In this document: positions 23,782 to 32,848 of the stretch, piece after piece
How positions within the stretch are numbered: position 1 is the first letter of the stretch
How the letters are laid out: each line of letters opens with the position of its first letter
Assembly (NCBI RefSeq): GCF_003116815.1
Contig: NZ_QDKQ01000060.1
Coordinates: 23,832 to 87,831 of the forward strand
Reading direction: 5' to 3'
Length of the DNA: 64,000 bases
Source: Caulobacter endophyticus
Lineage (GTDB): Bacteria > Pseudomonadota > Alphaproteobacteria > Caulobacterales > Caulobacteraceae
The notes under the pieces: model-generated
What the model was told of the DNA's origin: nothing
Database searches by the model: none
What the model saw: the letters and a program-made list of their open reading frames with translations, nothing else
Translations under genes and position numbers: made by a program

Positions 23782-25365
23782 TCAGAGCCCCAGCGCCCCC
23801 GGGTTCATCACGCCCTTCGGGTCCACCGCGGCCTTGATCGCACGGACCAGGTCCAGCGAAGGGGCCTCCAGCACTTCGCCGTACGGATACAGCTTGCCGA
23901 GCTGGAAGTGCACGGCGCCGTGCTGGGCGTAGAGCGCGATGATCTGGGCCTTGAGCTTGCCCACGAAGGCCGTGGTTTCGGGATCGTCGGCGTATTGGGG
24001 CAGGCTGGCCAGGTGCTCGGCGGGCAGGACGCCGGCGTGGTAGGCGGTCTGGGCGCCGGGCCAGTAGAGGGCGACCTCGTAGAGGAAGCCGGACGGGCGC
24101 AGCACCTCGAACATGCCGCCGCGCCAGACGCCGCGGGCTGTCATCTCGTCGGCGTGGCTGGCGTAGAGGGCTTCCAGGGCCTGGTGGAAGGCCGCGACAT
24201 GGCTGTGGGGCAGGATGCCGTTCAGCGGGGCCCAGCGCTCGCCCTTGGGGCCAAGCACGTTGTAGAGCGGGGCGAACGGCATGCCGCGCACGATGGTCGG
24301 CATGGTGTTGGGGATCTCGACCCCCTCGGCCGTCATCAGGGTGCGCAGGCGGTCCAGCCGCGCCTTGGCCTCGCGGTCATCGACGCCCTCGAGGATGTAG
24401 TGGACCATGTACTGCGCCTTGCGCAGGGCGCGGTCGCCGGCCAGGGCCATCTTGCTCAGCTGCCTGAGGCCCGCGACCAGCGACGGCGAACTCTTCAGCA
24501 CGGTCAGGGCCATCTGCACGACGGCGGCGTTGTCCTGGCGGGCGATCTGGCCCTGGGCCAGGGGGGCGTCGATGGCGAAGTGCTCGTCGTCGAGGCTCTC
24601 GATCGACGCCGCGCGCATGGCGCGGGCCAGGCTGGGCAGGTCTTCGAAGGCGAAGGAGGCGCATTGGAAGGCGGGCCTCTTGGCGATCAGCGGCAGGGTG
24701 ATCCGCGCCTTGATCCCGAGCGCGCCGCAGTCGCCCAGGAACAGTCCGCAAAGATCGGGGCCGTACCAGCGAGCGAAGGGCGAGGCGCCGCGGGCGGCCG
24801 AGCCGGTCCGCAGCAGGGACCCGTCGGCGATGACGACGTCGACCGACACGGCCGACTCCGCCGAGCTGCCGTAGAGGCCCGAGCCGTGGCTGATGGCGTG
24901 CTGCGACATCGACCCGCCGATGGTGGCGGCGAGCCCCGAGAACGGGCCGAAGAACGGGGTGCGCAGGCCTAAGGGATCGAGCGCGTCCTTCAGCTGGGCC
25001 CAGGTGACCCCAGCCTCGACCGTGACATAGGCGTCGGTCTGGTTGATCTCGACGATGCGGGAAAGCGCGCCCGTGTCGATCAGCACCGTGTCGGCGCGGG
25101 TCGCCAGGTAGCCGTCGGTATAGGAGGCGCCCCCGCCGCGCGGGACGATGGCGACGCCCTCGGCCGCTGCCTCGCGCACGACCGCCTGCAACTGGTCGAC
25201 ATCGGCGGGGCGGACCACGGCCAGCGGCGTTTCCAGCCGGCGATAGACGTCGGTGGCGAAGGGCAGGGCGGCCTCGCCCGTCAGGACGCCGCCGGCGCCG
25301 ACGATCGCCTCCAGGCGTGCAAGGAGGCCGGCGTCGGCCGGGGCGGTACGCGTCTTGACGGGCAT
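23782..25365 (-). CDS. FAD-linked oxidase, PCMH/4-cresol-dehydrogenase-like
   Basis: 527 residues. A PCMH-type FAD-binding domain covers about residues 45-235, with PRGGGASYTDGYL as the pyrophosphate loop and GSMSQHAISHGSGLYG further on. A C-terminal catalytic domain closes with AIKAAVDPKGVMNPG, typical of GlcD, vanillyl-alcohol oxidase and cresol dehydrogenase relatives. It probably oxidises a hydroxy acid or benzylic-type alcohol; the electron acceptor is not visible. It is the third gene of a minus-strand operon after methyltransferase 2 and its small partner, 27 bases downstream of the latter. Confidence 0.87.
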   Translation of the reverse strand: MPVKTRTAPADAGLLARLEAIVGAGGVLTGEAALPFATDVYRRLETPLAVVRPADVDQLQAVVREAAAEGVAIVPRGGGASYTDGYLATRADTVLIDTGALSRIVEINQTDAYVTVEAGVTWAQLKDALDPLGLRTPFFGPFSGLAATIGGSMSQHAISHGSGLYGSSAESAVSVDVVIADGSLLRTGSAARGASPFARWYGPDLCGLFLGDCGALGIKARITLPLIAKRPAFQCASFAFEDLPSLARAMRAASIESLDDEHFAIDAPLAQGQIARQDNAAVVQMALTVLKSSPSLVAGLRQLSKMALAGDRALRKAQYMVHYILEGVDDREAKARLDRLRTLMTAEGVEIPNTMPTIVRGMPFAPLYNVLGPKGERWAPLNGILPHSHVAAFHQALEALYASHADEMTARGVWRGGMFEVLRPSGFLYEVALYWPGAQTAYHAGVLPAEHLASLPQYADDPETTAFVGKLKAQIIALYAQHGAVHFQLGKLYPYGEVLEAPSLDLVRAIKAAVDPKGVMNPGALGL

Positions 25366-25392
25366 AGGCTCTACTCAGATCAGGTCACAGGA

Positions 25393-25785
25393 TCAGGTTT
25401 GGGCGATGTCTTCGATGGTGGCGCGGAAGCGCTCGGCCGTGTCGGCCGCGGCGGCTTCCGAGGCGTCCTTGCGGGCCAGGTAGAAGAGGCGGCCCAGGAA
25501 GTCCTGGCGCCAGGCCTCGCGGGCCTCCAGGGCGGGCTGGTCGAGCTGCAGGGCCTCGATCTCGGCGGCCAGGTCCAGGCCCTTGGCGGCATGGACGCGT
25601 TCGGCGCTGTCGAGGCGGTCGTGCAGCACGGCCAGTTCGTTGGCCAGGACCATGATCATCGACATGGCCTGGTCGAGGCCCGGGGCCTCGTAGAACTGCG
25701 GGCGCTTGCCCTTGGCATCGCGGATGACGTGCGGGCGCTCGGCCTGCGGAGCGTGGGCGTTCATCGTATTATCCTTCGAACTCAT
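25393..25785 (-). CDS. Small helical partner protein 2 of methyltransferase
   Basis: About 130 residues, predicted mostly helical. The core NELAVLHDRLDSAERVHAAKG followed by AAEIEALQLD matches the pattern of the small proteins at 23265 and 37830. The ATG at 25785 overlaps the methyltransferase 2 stop (TGATG), so translation is probably coupled; the ATG at 25764, with AAGGA upstream, is an alternative giving 123 residues. It lies between methyltransferase 2 and an FAD oxidase. The function is unknown, but the conserved pairing argues for a complex with the methyltransferase. Confidence 0.8.
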   Translation of the reverse strand: MSSKDNTMNAHAPQAERPHVIRDAKGKRPQFYEAPGLDQAMSMIMVLANELAVLHDRLDSAERVHAAKGLDLAAEIEALQLDQPALEAREAWRQDFLGRLFYLARKDASEAAAADTAERFRATIEDIAQT

Positions 25786-27008
25786 CAGGCCTTGCGGGCG
25801 ATCAGGACTTCCCAGCCGCCGCCGGGAGCGTATTCGCCGGCGGCGAACTCGCGGTCGGAGACCGCCGCGCTGGCGTCCTGGCTGTAGCCGGCGGCTTGCT
25901 GGGCGACGAACTCCATGATGGCCATGGGCGCGGTGTCGAACTTGATGCTCTCGGGCGGGAAGCCGGCGGCCTTGGCCAGGGCGACCTGGTCGGTCTCGCG
26001 CATTGCGCCCCAGAACGGCTCGTTGTTGTACCAGGTCTCGTTGTCCAGGATGAACTGGGTGAACGGGTCCATGTTGTCGAACGGCGGCAGGTCGGCGTGG
26101 ATCATGTAGCCGCCGGGCGCCAGCAGGCGGTGGCACTCGTTGAAGATGCGCGGCATGGCCTTGCCCGACGTCTCGTGCAGCAGGATGTGGCTGACGATCA
26201 GATCGAAGGAGCCGTCCTCGAAGCGGGTCTCCTCGGCGTTCATCTGGGCGAAGTTCACTTCGAGGCCCAGGCCCGCGGCGCGAGCATGCGCGTAGCGCAC
26301 CTGCGGGGCGGCGACGTCGACGCCCCAGACTTCAGCCTCGGGGAACAGCTCCTTGTAGGGCAGGGTCGAGTGGCCGACCGTGCAGCCCAGATCGAGGATC
26401 CGCTTGGGCTTGAAGCCGTCCAGGCGCCGGTTGACGTAGTTGCAGACCGAGCGGCCCATGTCGTCGTTGAACGGGCCCATGTAGCCCATGGCGTAGAGAT
26501 AGACGCCGCGGTCGTAGAGGGCGCCCGTCGAGATGTCGTCCGGGGCCACCGCGCCGGCATAGCCGCCGGGCATGCAGTGAATGTCGATCGAGGTGACGTA
26601 GCGCGGGGTCTCGAATTCCTCGGGCAGGTCGAGCTGGCCCTTGGCCGACGCCGACAGGCCGCGGGCCTTCTCGATCAGTTCGGGCAACTCGCGGTCGATC
26701 GTGACGTTGGTCGATTCCCAGAGCAGCTCCTGGGCGATGCGGTTGGCCGCGGCGTAGTGCTGGAAATAGAGGTCCTTGACCATGGCCGAGCGGATGTCGC
26801 GGCGGTCGGCGGGCGCGCGGCCATGCTCGCGCTCGAAGGCCTTGGCGGCGCGGACGCCGAACACGGGCCCCAGGCCCGGCAGCAGACCCTGCTGGATGAA
26901 CTGCTTGAAGCTCTTGGTGAATTCCTGGCGCGAGCCCTCGTCATGGGTCGGCTTGGGCAGGATCGGGTGATCGACCTGCTGGAAGGTGTTGAGCATCTCG
27001 GCGGACAT
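25785..27008 (-). CDS. Class I SAM-dependent methyltransferase 2
   Basis: 407 residues. An N-terminal helical domain of about 195 residues carries AFEREHGRAPADRRDIRSAM and ends with PRYVTSIDIHCMPGGY. The Rossmann domain starts with RILDLGCTVGHSTLPYKELF, in which the usual second Gly of D-x-G-x-G-x-G is Thr. VWGVDVAAPQVRYA and FEDGSFDLIVSHILLHE follow, then WYNNEPFW near residue 340. It is clearly paralogous to methyltransferase 3 (38183-39409), including the N-terminal domain. The start is the ATG at 27008, with TTGGAGG seven bases upstream. It leads an operon with the small partner and an FAD oxidase. The substrate is unknown. Confidence 0.87.
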   Translation of the reverse strand: MSAEMLNTFQQVDHPILPKPTHDEGSRQEFTKSFKQFIQQGLLPGLGPVFGVRAAKAFEREHGRAPADRRDIRSAMVKDLYFQHYAAANRIAQELLWESTNVTIDRELPELIEKARGLSASAKGQLDLPEEFETPRYVTSIDIHCMPGGYAGAVAPDDISTGALYDRGVYLYAMGYMGPFNDDMGRSVCNYVNRRLDGFKPKRILDLGCTVGHSTLPYKELFPEAEVWGVDVAAPQVRYAHARAAGLGLEVNFAQMNAEETRFEDGSFDLIVSHILLHETSGKAMPRIFNECHRLLAPGGYMIHADLPPFDNMDPFTQFILDNETWYNNEPFWGAMRETDQVALAKAAGFPPESIKFDTAPMAIMEFVAQQAAGYSQDASAAVSDREFAAGEYAPGGGWEVLIARKA

Positions 27009-27178
27009 GGCGGCCTCCAAACAGCCGGCCCGGAAGGGCGGCGCGAACTGAGGCTAATCTGAAGGGGACCGATCAGTCAAAATATTGCGTTCAGCGGATG
27101 CTCCGCTAGGCGGTCAGCCCGGGCGCTGGGCAGGTGGGTGGCGGCTGGCGGGCAGGGAAGAGGCGTCCGCCAGAAAGC

Positions 27179-27315
27179 CCCTCTCCCAGAGGGAGAGGGA
27201 GGGGCCCGCCGCGACGCGGCGGGAGGGTGAGGGGTTACGAGGTCGGACGACGTGCCGGCGCTCCGTCGGGCGCCGTAACCCCTCACCCCGACCCTCTCCC
27301 TATGGGAGAGGGGGG
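27179..27315. repeat. GC-rich palindromic intergenic repeat pair (copy 5, variant)
   Basis: CCCTCTCCCAGAGGGAGAGGG and CCTCTCCC-TAT-GGGAGAGG flank GTGAGGGGTTACG and CGTAACCCCTCAC, giving a long imperfect palindrome. It is a different subclass from the CTCCCCCTGAAGGGGGA elements. Confidence 0.7.
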
Positions 27316-27316
27316 C

Positions 27317-28486
27317 TTAAACCTCCACAGCCCCCGCGTCATACGCGAAGAGGCCCAGGGTCTCTTCGTTCTTGATCTCGGTCATGCCGTAGAGGTGGGC
27401 TTCGTCGCCTTCCAGGCGGTCGGCGTTGAGGTTGGATTCGACCTGGATGAAGCCGCATCGTTCCTTGCGGGCGGCTTCGTAGCGGGCCAGGGCTTCGGGA
27501 ACGTCCGACGCGGCTTCGAAGGCGCGGGCCAGGACGAGGGCGTCCTCGATGGCGGCGGCGGCGCCCTGGCCCAGGAACGGGGTCATGGCGTGGGCGGCGT
27601 CGCCCAGCAGGGCCACGCGGCCGCCGCGCACCCAGGTCTTCAGGGGCTGGCGGGCGAAGACGGCCCACTTGTAGAGGGCGGCCGGGTCGATGGTGTCGAG
27701 CAGGGCCTGGACGTCGTCGCTCCAGCCCTCGAAGGTCTTGCGCAGGTCGGCGAGATCCGCGCGGATCGTCCAGCCTTCCTCGGCCCAGCCTTCCTGGCGG
27801 GCGAAGAAGACGAGGTTGAGCAGGGTGGAGCCTCGCAGCGGATAGCGCACGGCCATGCGGCCCGGGCCGATGTGGATGCCGGGGAAGTGGGCCAGATCCT
27901 CAAGCAGGGCGCTCTCGACCGGCACGATGGCGCGCCAGACGACGTGGCCGGTGAAGTGCGGCTCGCCCGGGTCGAAGCCCTTGCGCACGCCCGATTTCAC
28001 GCCGTCGGCGCCGATCACGGCGTCGCCCTTGATCTCAGTTCCGTCGGCCAGGGCGGCGATCGCGCCGTCGGCAGTCGGCTCGGCGGCGACGCAAGGGCTG
28101 GACAGGCGCACAGTGGCCCGGCCGGTGGCCTCGAGCGCCTCGACCAGGATGGCGTGCAGGTCGGCGCGGTGGATGTAGACGTAAGGCGCGCCGTAGAGGT
28201 CTCGCACCTTCTGGCCGCGCTCGAAGGCGACAAGGTCGCGGCCGTCGGACCAGTGCTGCACCCGCTGGCGCTGGGGCTCGACGCCGGCCGTGGTGATCGC
28301 CTCGGCCAGGCCCAGGTGGTGATAGACGCGCATGGCGTTGGGGGCCAGGGTGACGCCGGCGCCGATCTCGCCAAGGGCGGGAGCCTGTTCCAGCACCTCG
28401 ACGGTGTGGCCGGCCCGGGCCAGGGCGATGGCGGCGGTCAGGCCGCCGATGCCGGCGCCGGCGACGATCAGGTGCTGGGGACGCAT
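27317..28486 (-). CDS. FAD-dependent aromatic hydroxylase (NicC / salicylate hydroxylase-like)
   Basis: 389 residues, a group A flavin monooxygenase. The dinucleotide fold is VAGAGIGGLTAAIALARAG at the N-terminus, the DG motif is VIGADGVKSGVRK (near 165), and the GD motif is LLGDAAHAMTPFLGQGAAAA (near 285). These enzymes hydroxylate an aromatic or pyridine ring with NAD(P)H and oxygen; the nearest named relatives are 6-hydroxynicotinate and salicylate hydroxylases. The ATG at 28486 follows GGAGACTACCC. It is the last gene of the minus-strand operon running from 31093, after the isomerase, deacetylase and lyase genes. Confidence 0.87.
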   Translation of the reverse strand: MRPQHLIVAGAGIGGLTAAIALARAGHTVEVLEQAPALGEIGAGVTLAPNAMRVYHHLGLAEAITTAGVEPQRQRVQHWSDGRDLVAFERGQKVRDLYGAPYVYIHRADLHAILVEALEATGRATVRLSSPCVAAEPTADGAIAALADGTEIKGDAVIGADGVKSGVRKGFDPGEPHFTGHVVWRAIVPVESALLEDLAHFPGIHIGPGRMAVRYPLRGSTLLNLVFFARQEGWAEEGWTIRADLADLRKTFEGWSDDVQALLDTIDPAALYKWAVFARQPLKTWVRGGRVALLGDAAHAMTPFLGQGAAAAIEDALVLARAFEAASDVPEALARYEAARKERCGFIQVESNLNADRLEGDEAHLYGMTEIKNEETLGLFAYDAGAVEV

Positions 28487-28528
28487 GGGTAGTCTCCGGA
28501 ACTTAGGCGCCAAATCAGGCTGCCAAAA

Positions 28529-29395
28529 TCAGGCGTAGGTCGCCGCGTCGGCCAGCAGGGCGTCGAGCCCGGCGACCGCGTTCAGGCGGGGAAGGTCGAG
28601 AATGTCGAGGCCGTCGGTCGTGCCCTCGCTGCGCAGCATGGCCAGCCACTCGGGCGCGTAGCGGGCCAGGCCGTGCAGCAGCAGCATCGGGTGCAGGGCG
28701 ATGGCGAAGCCCAGCTCCTGCAGTTCTGCGCCCGTGCGCACGGCGGTGATCCCGCCCTCGACCAGGTTGTGGACCAGGGGAACGCGGGCGGCGAAGCGCT
28801 CGGCCACGGCCCTGGTCTCTTCGAGCGTGCGGGGACCCTCGACGAAGACGATGTCGGCGCCGGCCTCCAGATAGGCCTCGGCGCGATCCATGGCGGCTTG
28901 CGGCCCCTCGACGCCGAGCGCATCCGTGCGGCCGATGATCAGGGTCTGCGAGCGGGCGTCGACGGCGGCGCGAACCTTGCCGACCATCTCTGCTACCGGG
29001 ATCACGCCCTTGCCGCGGATATGGCCGCAGCGCTTGGGGAAGGTCTGGTCTTCCAGCTGCACGGCCGACGCGCCGGCCCGTTCCAGCACCTTGACCGTCC
29101 GCTGGGTGTTCAGCGCGTTGCCGAAACCCGTGTCGATGTCGACGATCAGCGGGATATCGACGCGGTCGGCGATGGCCCGCACCGCGTCGGCCAGCTCGCC
29201 GACGCCGACGAGGCCGACGTCCGGACGGCCCAGGCGGGCCAGCGACAGGGCCGCGCCCGACAGGAACGCGGCCTCGAAGCCGGCCTGCTCGACCAGCAGG
29301 GCCGAGAAGCCGTCATAGCAGCCGGGCGCGGCCAGCAGCCGGCGGCGGCCGTCGGGGCCGGCCGCCAGCCGCTGGCGCAGGCGAGCCCCGTTCAC
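28529..29395 (-). CDS. PEP mutase / isocitrate lyase family lyase
   Basis: 288 residues of a TIM-barrel lyase. DIDTGFGNALNTQRTV gives the metal-binding Asp pair, and EDQTFPKRCGHI carries the conserved active-site loop with Cys. LIIGRTDAL and DIVFVEGPRTLEE are also typical. The family includes 2-methylisocitrate lyase, 2,3-dimethylmalate lyase and oxaloacetate decarboxylase, so it probably cleaves a C-C bond in a 2-hydroxy acid late in the pathway. The GTG start at 29395 overlaps the stop of the deacetylase gene (GTGA); the longer open frame upstream is antisense-like. Confidence 0.87.
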   Translation of the reverse strand: MNGARLRQRLAAGPDGRRRLLAAPGCYDGFSALLVEQAGFEAAFLSGAALSLARLGRPDVGLVGVGELADAVRAIADRVDIPLIVDIDTGFGNALNTQRTVKVLERAGASAVQLEDQTFPKRCGHIRGKGVIPVAEMVGKVRAAVDARSQTLIIGRTDALGVEGPQAAMDRAEAYLEAGADIVFVEGPRTLEETRAVAERFAARVPLVHNLVEGGITAVRTGAELQELGFAIALHPMLLLHGLARYAPEWLAMLRSEGTTDGLDILDLPRLNAVAGLDALLADAATYA

Positions 29396-30321
29396 TCCGC
29401 GGCCTTGGCGCTGGCGCCGGTCGGGATGTGGCTCTCGTGGTTGGCCAGATACCAGTCGGCGATCTCCTCGCGGGTGGCGAACCACACGCCCGGCAGGTTC
29501 TTGGCGTGCTGGATGAATTCGCGCAGGGCGCGGATCCGGTAGGCCCGGCCCGAGACGTGCGGGTGGATGCCCACGTTCATGATCCGGCCCGAGGTGGCGC
29601 CTTCCTTGTAGAGGACGTTCAACTCCTCGATCATCACGTCGCGGTATTCGTCGGTGGTGTGGCCGCGACGGGTGAGCAGGGTGAAGTCGTTGATCTCGTT
29701 CGAATAGGGCGTCGAGACGATCGGGCCGTTCGGCGTGCGCAGCAGATAGGGCTGGTCGTCGTTGAGCAGGTCGCAATAGAAGGTGCAGCCGTGCTCGGCG
29801 AGGATGTCGGCGGTCTGCAGCGTGCCGCGCAGGGACGACGACAGCCAGCCCTTGGCGCGCTTGCCGACGTACTTCTCGTATTGCTCCAGCGAGCGCAGGA
29901 CGATGTCGCGCTCCTTGGCCGGTTCATGGGCGAAGTCGGTCAGCAGCTCGCCCTGTTCCCAGTTGTGGGCCAGAAGCTCCCAGCCGCGCTCCAGGCAGGC
30001 GTCGGTCATGGCCTTGCGGCGCTCGAAGGTCACAGCGTTGGTGGTGCAGCTGGCCTTGACGCCCTGCTCGTCGAACAGGTCGAACAGCCGCCAGATGCCC
30101 ACGCGCTGGCCGTACTCGCGCCAGGTGTAGTTGGGGAAGTCGGGCGTATCGCCGGCCAGCACGTCGGGCAGCACGGCCGGACCGCCGGCGTAGTACTTCT
30201 CCTTGGTCGGCTTGGTGAGGTCCCAGGTCTCCAGGTTGAAGGTCATGACCAGGGCCACGCGTGCGCCGTTCGGCCAGATCAGCGGCTTGCGGTGCGGGAG
30301 CGGAACGTAATCGTATTCCAT
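29392..30321 (-). CDS. Polysaccharide-deacetylase-fold hydrolase (PuuE / cyclic imidase-like)
   Basis: 309 residues with a NodB-like barrel. The first motif, normally an Asp-rich TFDD-type segment, reads VMTFNLETWDL. The pair GIHPHVSGRAYRIRALREF near residue 265 is characteristic of PuuE-type allantoinases and cyclic imide hydrolases rather than chitin deacetylases. There is no signal peptide. It more likely opens a cyclic amide or imide than removes acetyl groups from polysaccharide. It is the second gene of the operon, 25 bases after the isomerase-family gene, and overlaps the lyase gene. Confidence 0.83.
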   Translation of the reverse strand: MEYDYVPLPHRKPLIWPNGARVALVMTFNLETWDLTKPTKEKYYAGGPAVLPDVLAGDTPDFPNYTWREYGQRVGIWRLFDLFDEQGVKASCTTNAVTFERRKAMTDACLERGWELLAHNWEQGELLTDFAHEPAKERDIVLRSLEQYEKYVGKRAKGWLSSSLRGTLQTADILAEHGCTFYCDLLNDDQPYLLRTPNGPIVSTPYSNEINDFTLLTRRGHTTDEYRDVMIEELNVLYKEGATSGRIMNVGIHPHVSGRAYRIRALREFIQHAKNLPGVWFATREEIADWYLANHESHIPTGASAKAAE

Positions 30322-30346
30322 GCCGGTACTCTCTGATCTCTGACGA

Positions 30347-31093
30347 CTAGTGTTCCAGAAGGAGCGAGCCGAAGCCGTCCACCTTGTCCTGGATCCCCAT
30401 GCTCCGGAGAGCATGCCAGTAGGTGGCGGTGTTGATGGCCACGACCGGCTTTTCCAGCCAGAACTCGGCGACGCCGGCGACCTTGGCGAAGGCCAGGTTG
30501 GTGCCGCACTGGACGACGGCGTCGGCGCCTTCGGAGACCTCGATGGCCGCGCGCTTGAGGGTCTGCGGATCCTCGTGGGCGATCAGCATCGGGGAGGGGG
30601 ACTTCAGGCCCTTCACCTGGGTGACCTCGTAGCCCAGGTCCTCGAAGAACTTGCGCACCTGGTTGTCCCCGACCGGCATGTAGGGGGTGATGACCCCGAT
30701 CTTCTTGATGCCCCCATAGGCCTTCAGCGCCGCGTCGACGGCGGTGGAGCCCATCACGACCGGCACCCCCCCGGTGCGCTCCAGCATGCGCTGGGTCAGG
30801 CGCTCGGCGCCGTCTGCGCCATCCCAGAAGGTCTCGGCCGACATGCCCATGACCACGCAGGCCGGGTCCATGGTCATGGCGACATCGACGCTGTCCATGG
30901 TCGCATCACGGATGTTCTGCAGCATCACCATGAACGACTCGTCGTCGGTGACCTTGGTGTCCGGTATGGCGATCCGCTGGAAGTGGTTGGTCACGCCGCG
31001 TGGGCGCATGTCGTCGTATTCGGGCTGGACGCTCGTGTTGGTCGACGGCGCGATCACCGCGTACTTCAGGCGGTGTCCCAATGAATCCGGCAT
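30347..31093 (-). CDS. Maleate isomerase / Asp-Glu racemase family protein
   Basis: 248 residues. The two catalytic cysteines of the racemase/maleate isomerase fold are visible, in ACVVMGMSAETFW (near residue 75) and VVQCGTNLAF (near 197). The N-terminal VIAPSTNTSVQPEYDDMRP matches maleate cis-trans isomerase and arylmalonate decarboxylase relatives. It could isomerise maleate to fumarate or act on a similar small diacid. The ATG is at 31093, first in the minus-strand operon of four genes, divergent from the DUF1330 gene and sharing operator B. Confidence 0.85.
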   Translation of the reverse strand: MPDSLGHRLKYAVIAPSTNTSVQPEYDDMRPRGVTNHFQRIAIPDTKVTDDESFMVMLQNIRDATMDSVDVAMTMDPACVVMGMSAETFWDGADGAERLTQRMLERTGGVPVVMGSTAVDAALKAYGGIKKIGVITPYMPVGDNQVRKFFEDLGYEVTQVKGLKSPSPMLIAHEDPQTLKRAAIEVSEGADAVVQCGTNLAFAKVAGVAEFWLEKPVVAINTATYWHALRSMGIQDKVDGFGSLLLEH

Positions 31094-31173
31094 GACGCTT
31101 CCTTCGACCTGCGACGTTTCGATGGTCGAGGAATGGCAAAGCCGAAGCGGCCGCGCCGCACCCCAGGAGCCGA

Positions 31174-31190
31174 TATCCGCCCGGCGGATA
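31174..31190. promoter_or_regulatory. Perfect IclR operator, site B
   Basis: TATCCG-CCCGG-CGGATA is a perfect 17-bp palindrome between divergent operons. The centre at 31182 is 45 nt before the -10-like GCTAGG at 31227. Confidence 0.75.
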
Positions 31191-31226
31191 GGAAAAGGCG
31201 CCGTCAGAGCGGGAAGGACGGGCGTC

Positions 31227-31235
31227 GCTAGGGTC
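31227..31235 (+). promoter_or_regulatory. -10-like element of DUF1330-monooxygenase operon
   Basis: GCTAGGGTC matches RYTANNGTC and begins exactly 45 nt after the centre of operator B, 50 bases before the ATG at 31277. Confidence 0.6.
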
Positions 31236-31276
31236 GTCGTTGAACCACAACGGAAATTCCTCCGGGGGACGAGACC

Positions 31277-31567
31277 ATGCCCGCCTTCATCATCGCCACC
31301 ACCGTCATCACCGACCCGCCGCGCTTCATGGAGTACGTGAAGGCCATTTCGGGCCTGGCCGAGCGTTTCGGCGGCGAGACCTATGTCCGCGGTCCGGTGA
31401 CCGAAGTGCTGGAGGGCGAGGTCCCCGAAGGCGAGCGCGTGATCGTCACCCGTTACCCCGACGCCGCCGCGGCCAAGGCCTATCTGCACTCTGACGAGTA
31501 CCAGGCCGCCAAGCTCCTGCGGAAGAACGCGGGCGACGTCGTGGTCCGCATGATCGTCGTCGACTGA
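31277..31567 (+). CDS. DUF1330 / dimeric alpha-beta barrel protein
   Basis: 96 residues. The ferredoxin-like fold is indicated by PPRFMEYVKAISGLAERFGG and the signature YPDAAAAKAYLHSDEYQAAK of DUF1330 proteins. These small dimers often accompany catabolic enzymes as isomerases, decyclases or product-release helpers, but no activity is established. It is first in the plus-strand operon with the FAD monooxygenase and GST genes and is preceded by GGGGGACGAG. Confidence 0.83.
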   Translation: MPAFIIATTVITDPPRFMEYVKAISGLAERFGGETYVRGPVTEVLEGEVPEGERVIVTRYPDAAAAKAYLHSDEYQAAKLLRKNAGDVVVRMIVVD

Positions 31568-31638
31568 TCAAGACGCGTGAGCCGGGGCGCGAGGGGGAAA
31601 CCGCGCCCGCAACGCCGATCCAAAACTAGCGAGGTTCC

Positions 31639-32838
31639 GTGGAACGATTCCAAGTCGTCGTCGCCGGCGCTGGGCCCGTGGGCTCGGTCGCGGCCTATCG
31701 GCTGGCCCAACTGGGCGTCGAGGTGCTGCTGCTGGAGGCCGCGCCGCGCTGCCCAGAGGACCTGCGCGCCTCGACCATGCATCCGCCGACGCTCGACATG
31801 ATGAAGGCGCTGGGGGTGCTGGACGAGCTGGAGGCCCAGGGCCTTCGCGCGCCGGTCTATCACTATCGCAATCGCCTGACGGGCGAGGTGATGGCCTTCG
31901 ACATGAGCGAGCTGGCCGACATCAGCGAGCACCCCTACCGGCTGCAATGCGAGCAGTTCAAGCTGGCCCGCCTGCTGACCGAGAAGCTGGCCGCCCATCC
32001 CAAGGGCGAGGTGCGGTTCTCGCACCGCCTGGCCCACTTCACCCAGGACGACCAGGGCGTCACCGCCTCGATCGAGGCGCCCTTCGGCATCGAGCAGGTG
32101 CGTTGCGACTATCTGATCGGCGCCGACGGGGCCAATTCGATCGTTCGCAAGTGGCTGGACGTCGAGTTCGAGGGCTTCACCTATCCGGAGAAGTTCCTGA
32201 CCCTGTCGACCGACTGGCCGCTGGAGGATCACTTCAAGGGCCTGGCCCACGTCAACTACGTGGCCGATCCCAAGGAGTGGTGCGTGCTGCTGCGGGTGCC
32301 GTCGCTGTGGCGCATCCTGGTGCCGGCCAATGGCGAGGAGAGCGACGAGGCGCTGCTGTCGGACGCCAAGAAGGAAGCCGTCTTCGGCGGCCTGCTGGGC
32401 GAGGGAGCATCGATCAAGACCGCGCACCGCACGCTCTACAAGGTGCACCAGCGGGTGGCCAAGACCTACCATGTGGGTCGCGTGCTGCTGGCCGGGGATG
32501 CGGCCCACCTCAACAACCCGCTGGGCGGGTTCGGCATGAACTCGGGCATCCACGACGTCTGGAGCCTGACGCAGAAGCTGGCCGAGATCCTGCTGGAGAA
32601 GGGCGACGCGCAGGCGCTGCTGCCGCTCTACGATCGCCAGCGGCGGGCGGTGATGCACAAGTTCATCCAGACCCAGACGATCGCCAACAAGGCGGCGATG
32701 GAGGCGGGCACGGCCGAGGCCTATGCCGAGCGCGAGGCCAAGATGCGCCAGATCCTGGCCGATCCGGAGCAGCGGCGCGAGTACCTGCTGCTGCAGTCTA
32801 TGTACAAGAGCCTCGAGCTCGAAGCGGCGACGGCGTGA
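31639..32838 (+). CDS. FAD-dependent monooxygenase (PheA/MhpA superfamily)
   Basis: 399 residues. The dinucleotide fold is VVAGAGPVGSVAAYRLAQLG, the DG motif LIGADGANSIVRKWL (near 160) and the GD motif LLAGDAAHLNNPLGGFGMNS (near 285). It lacks the C-terminal thioredoxin-like domain of large phenol hydroxylases. It likely hydroxylates or oxidatively opens an aromatic or heteroaromatic ring; pyridine-ring-cleaving flavin oxygenases share this plan. It lies 71 bases after the DUF1330 gene and 10 bases before the GST gene, under operator B. Confidence 0.87.
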   Translation: MERFQVVVAGAGPVGSVAAYRLAQLGVEVLLLEAAPRCPEDLRASTMHPPTLDMMKALGVLDELEAQGLRAPVYHYRNRLTGEVMAFDMSELADISEHPYRLQCEQFKLARLLTEKLAAHPKGEVRFSHRLAHFTQDDQGVTASIEAPFGIEQVRCDYLIGADGANSIVRKWLDVEFEGFTYPEKFLTLSTDWPLEDHFKGLAHVNYVADPKEWCVLLRVPSLWRILVPANGEESDEALLSDAKKEAVFGGLLGEGASIKTAHRTLYKVHQRVAKTYHVGRVLLAGDAAHLNNPLGGFGMNSGIHDVWSLTQKLAEILLEKGDAQALLPLYDRQRRAVMHKFIQTQTIANKAAMEAGTAEAYAEREAKMRQILADPEQRREYLLLQSMYKSLELEAATA

Positions 32839-32848
32839 GGGCGGGGCG

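Noticed and set aside
27084..27107. CGGATG/TCCGCT sequences upstream of methyltransferase 2 as an operator
   Set aside because: A good -10-like ATTAGCCTC exists at 27058, but the half-sites are in the wrong orientation and distance; the regulation of this operon stays open.
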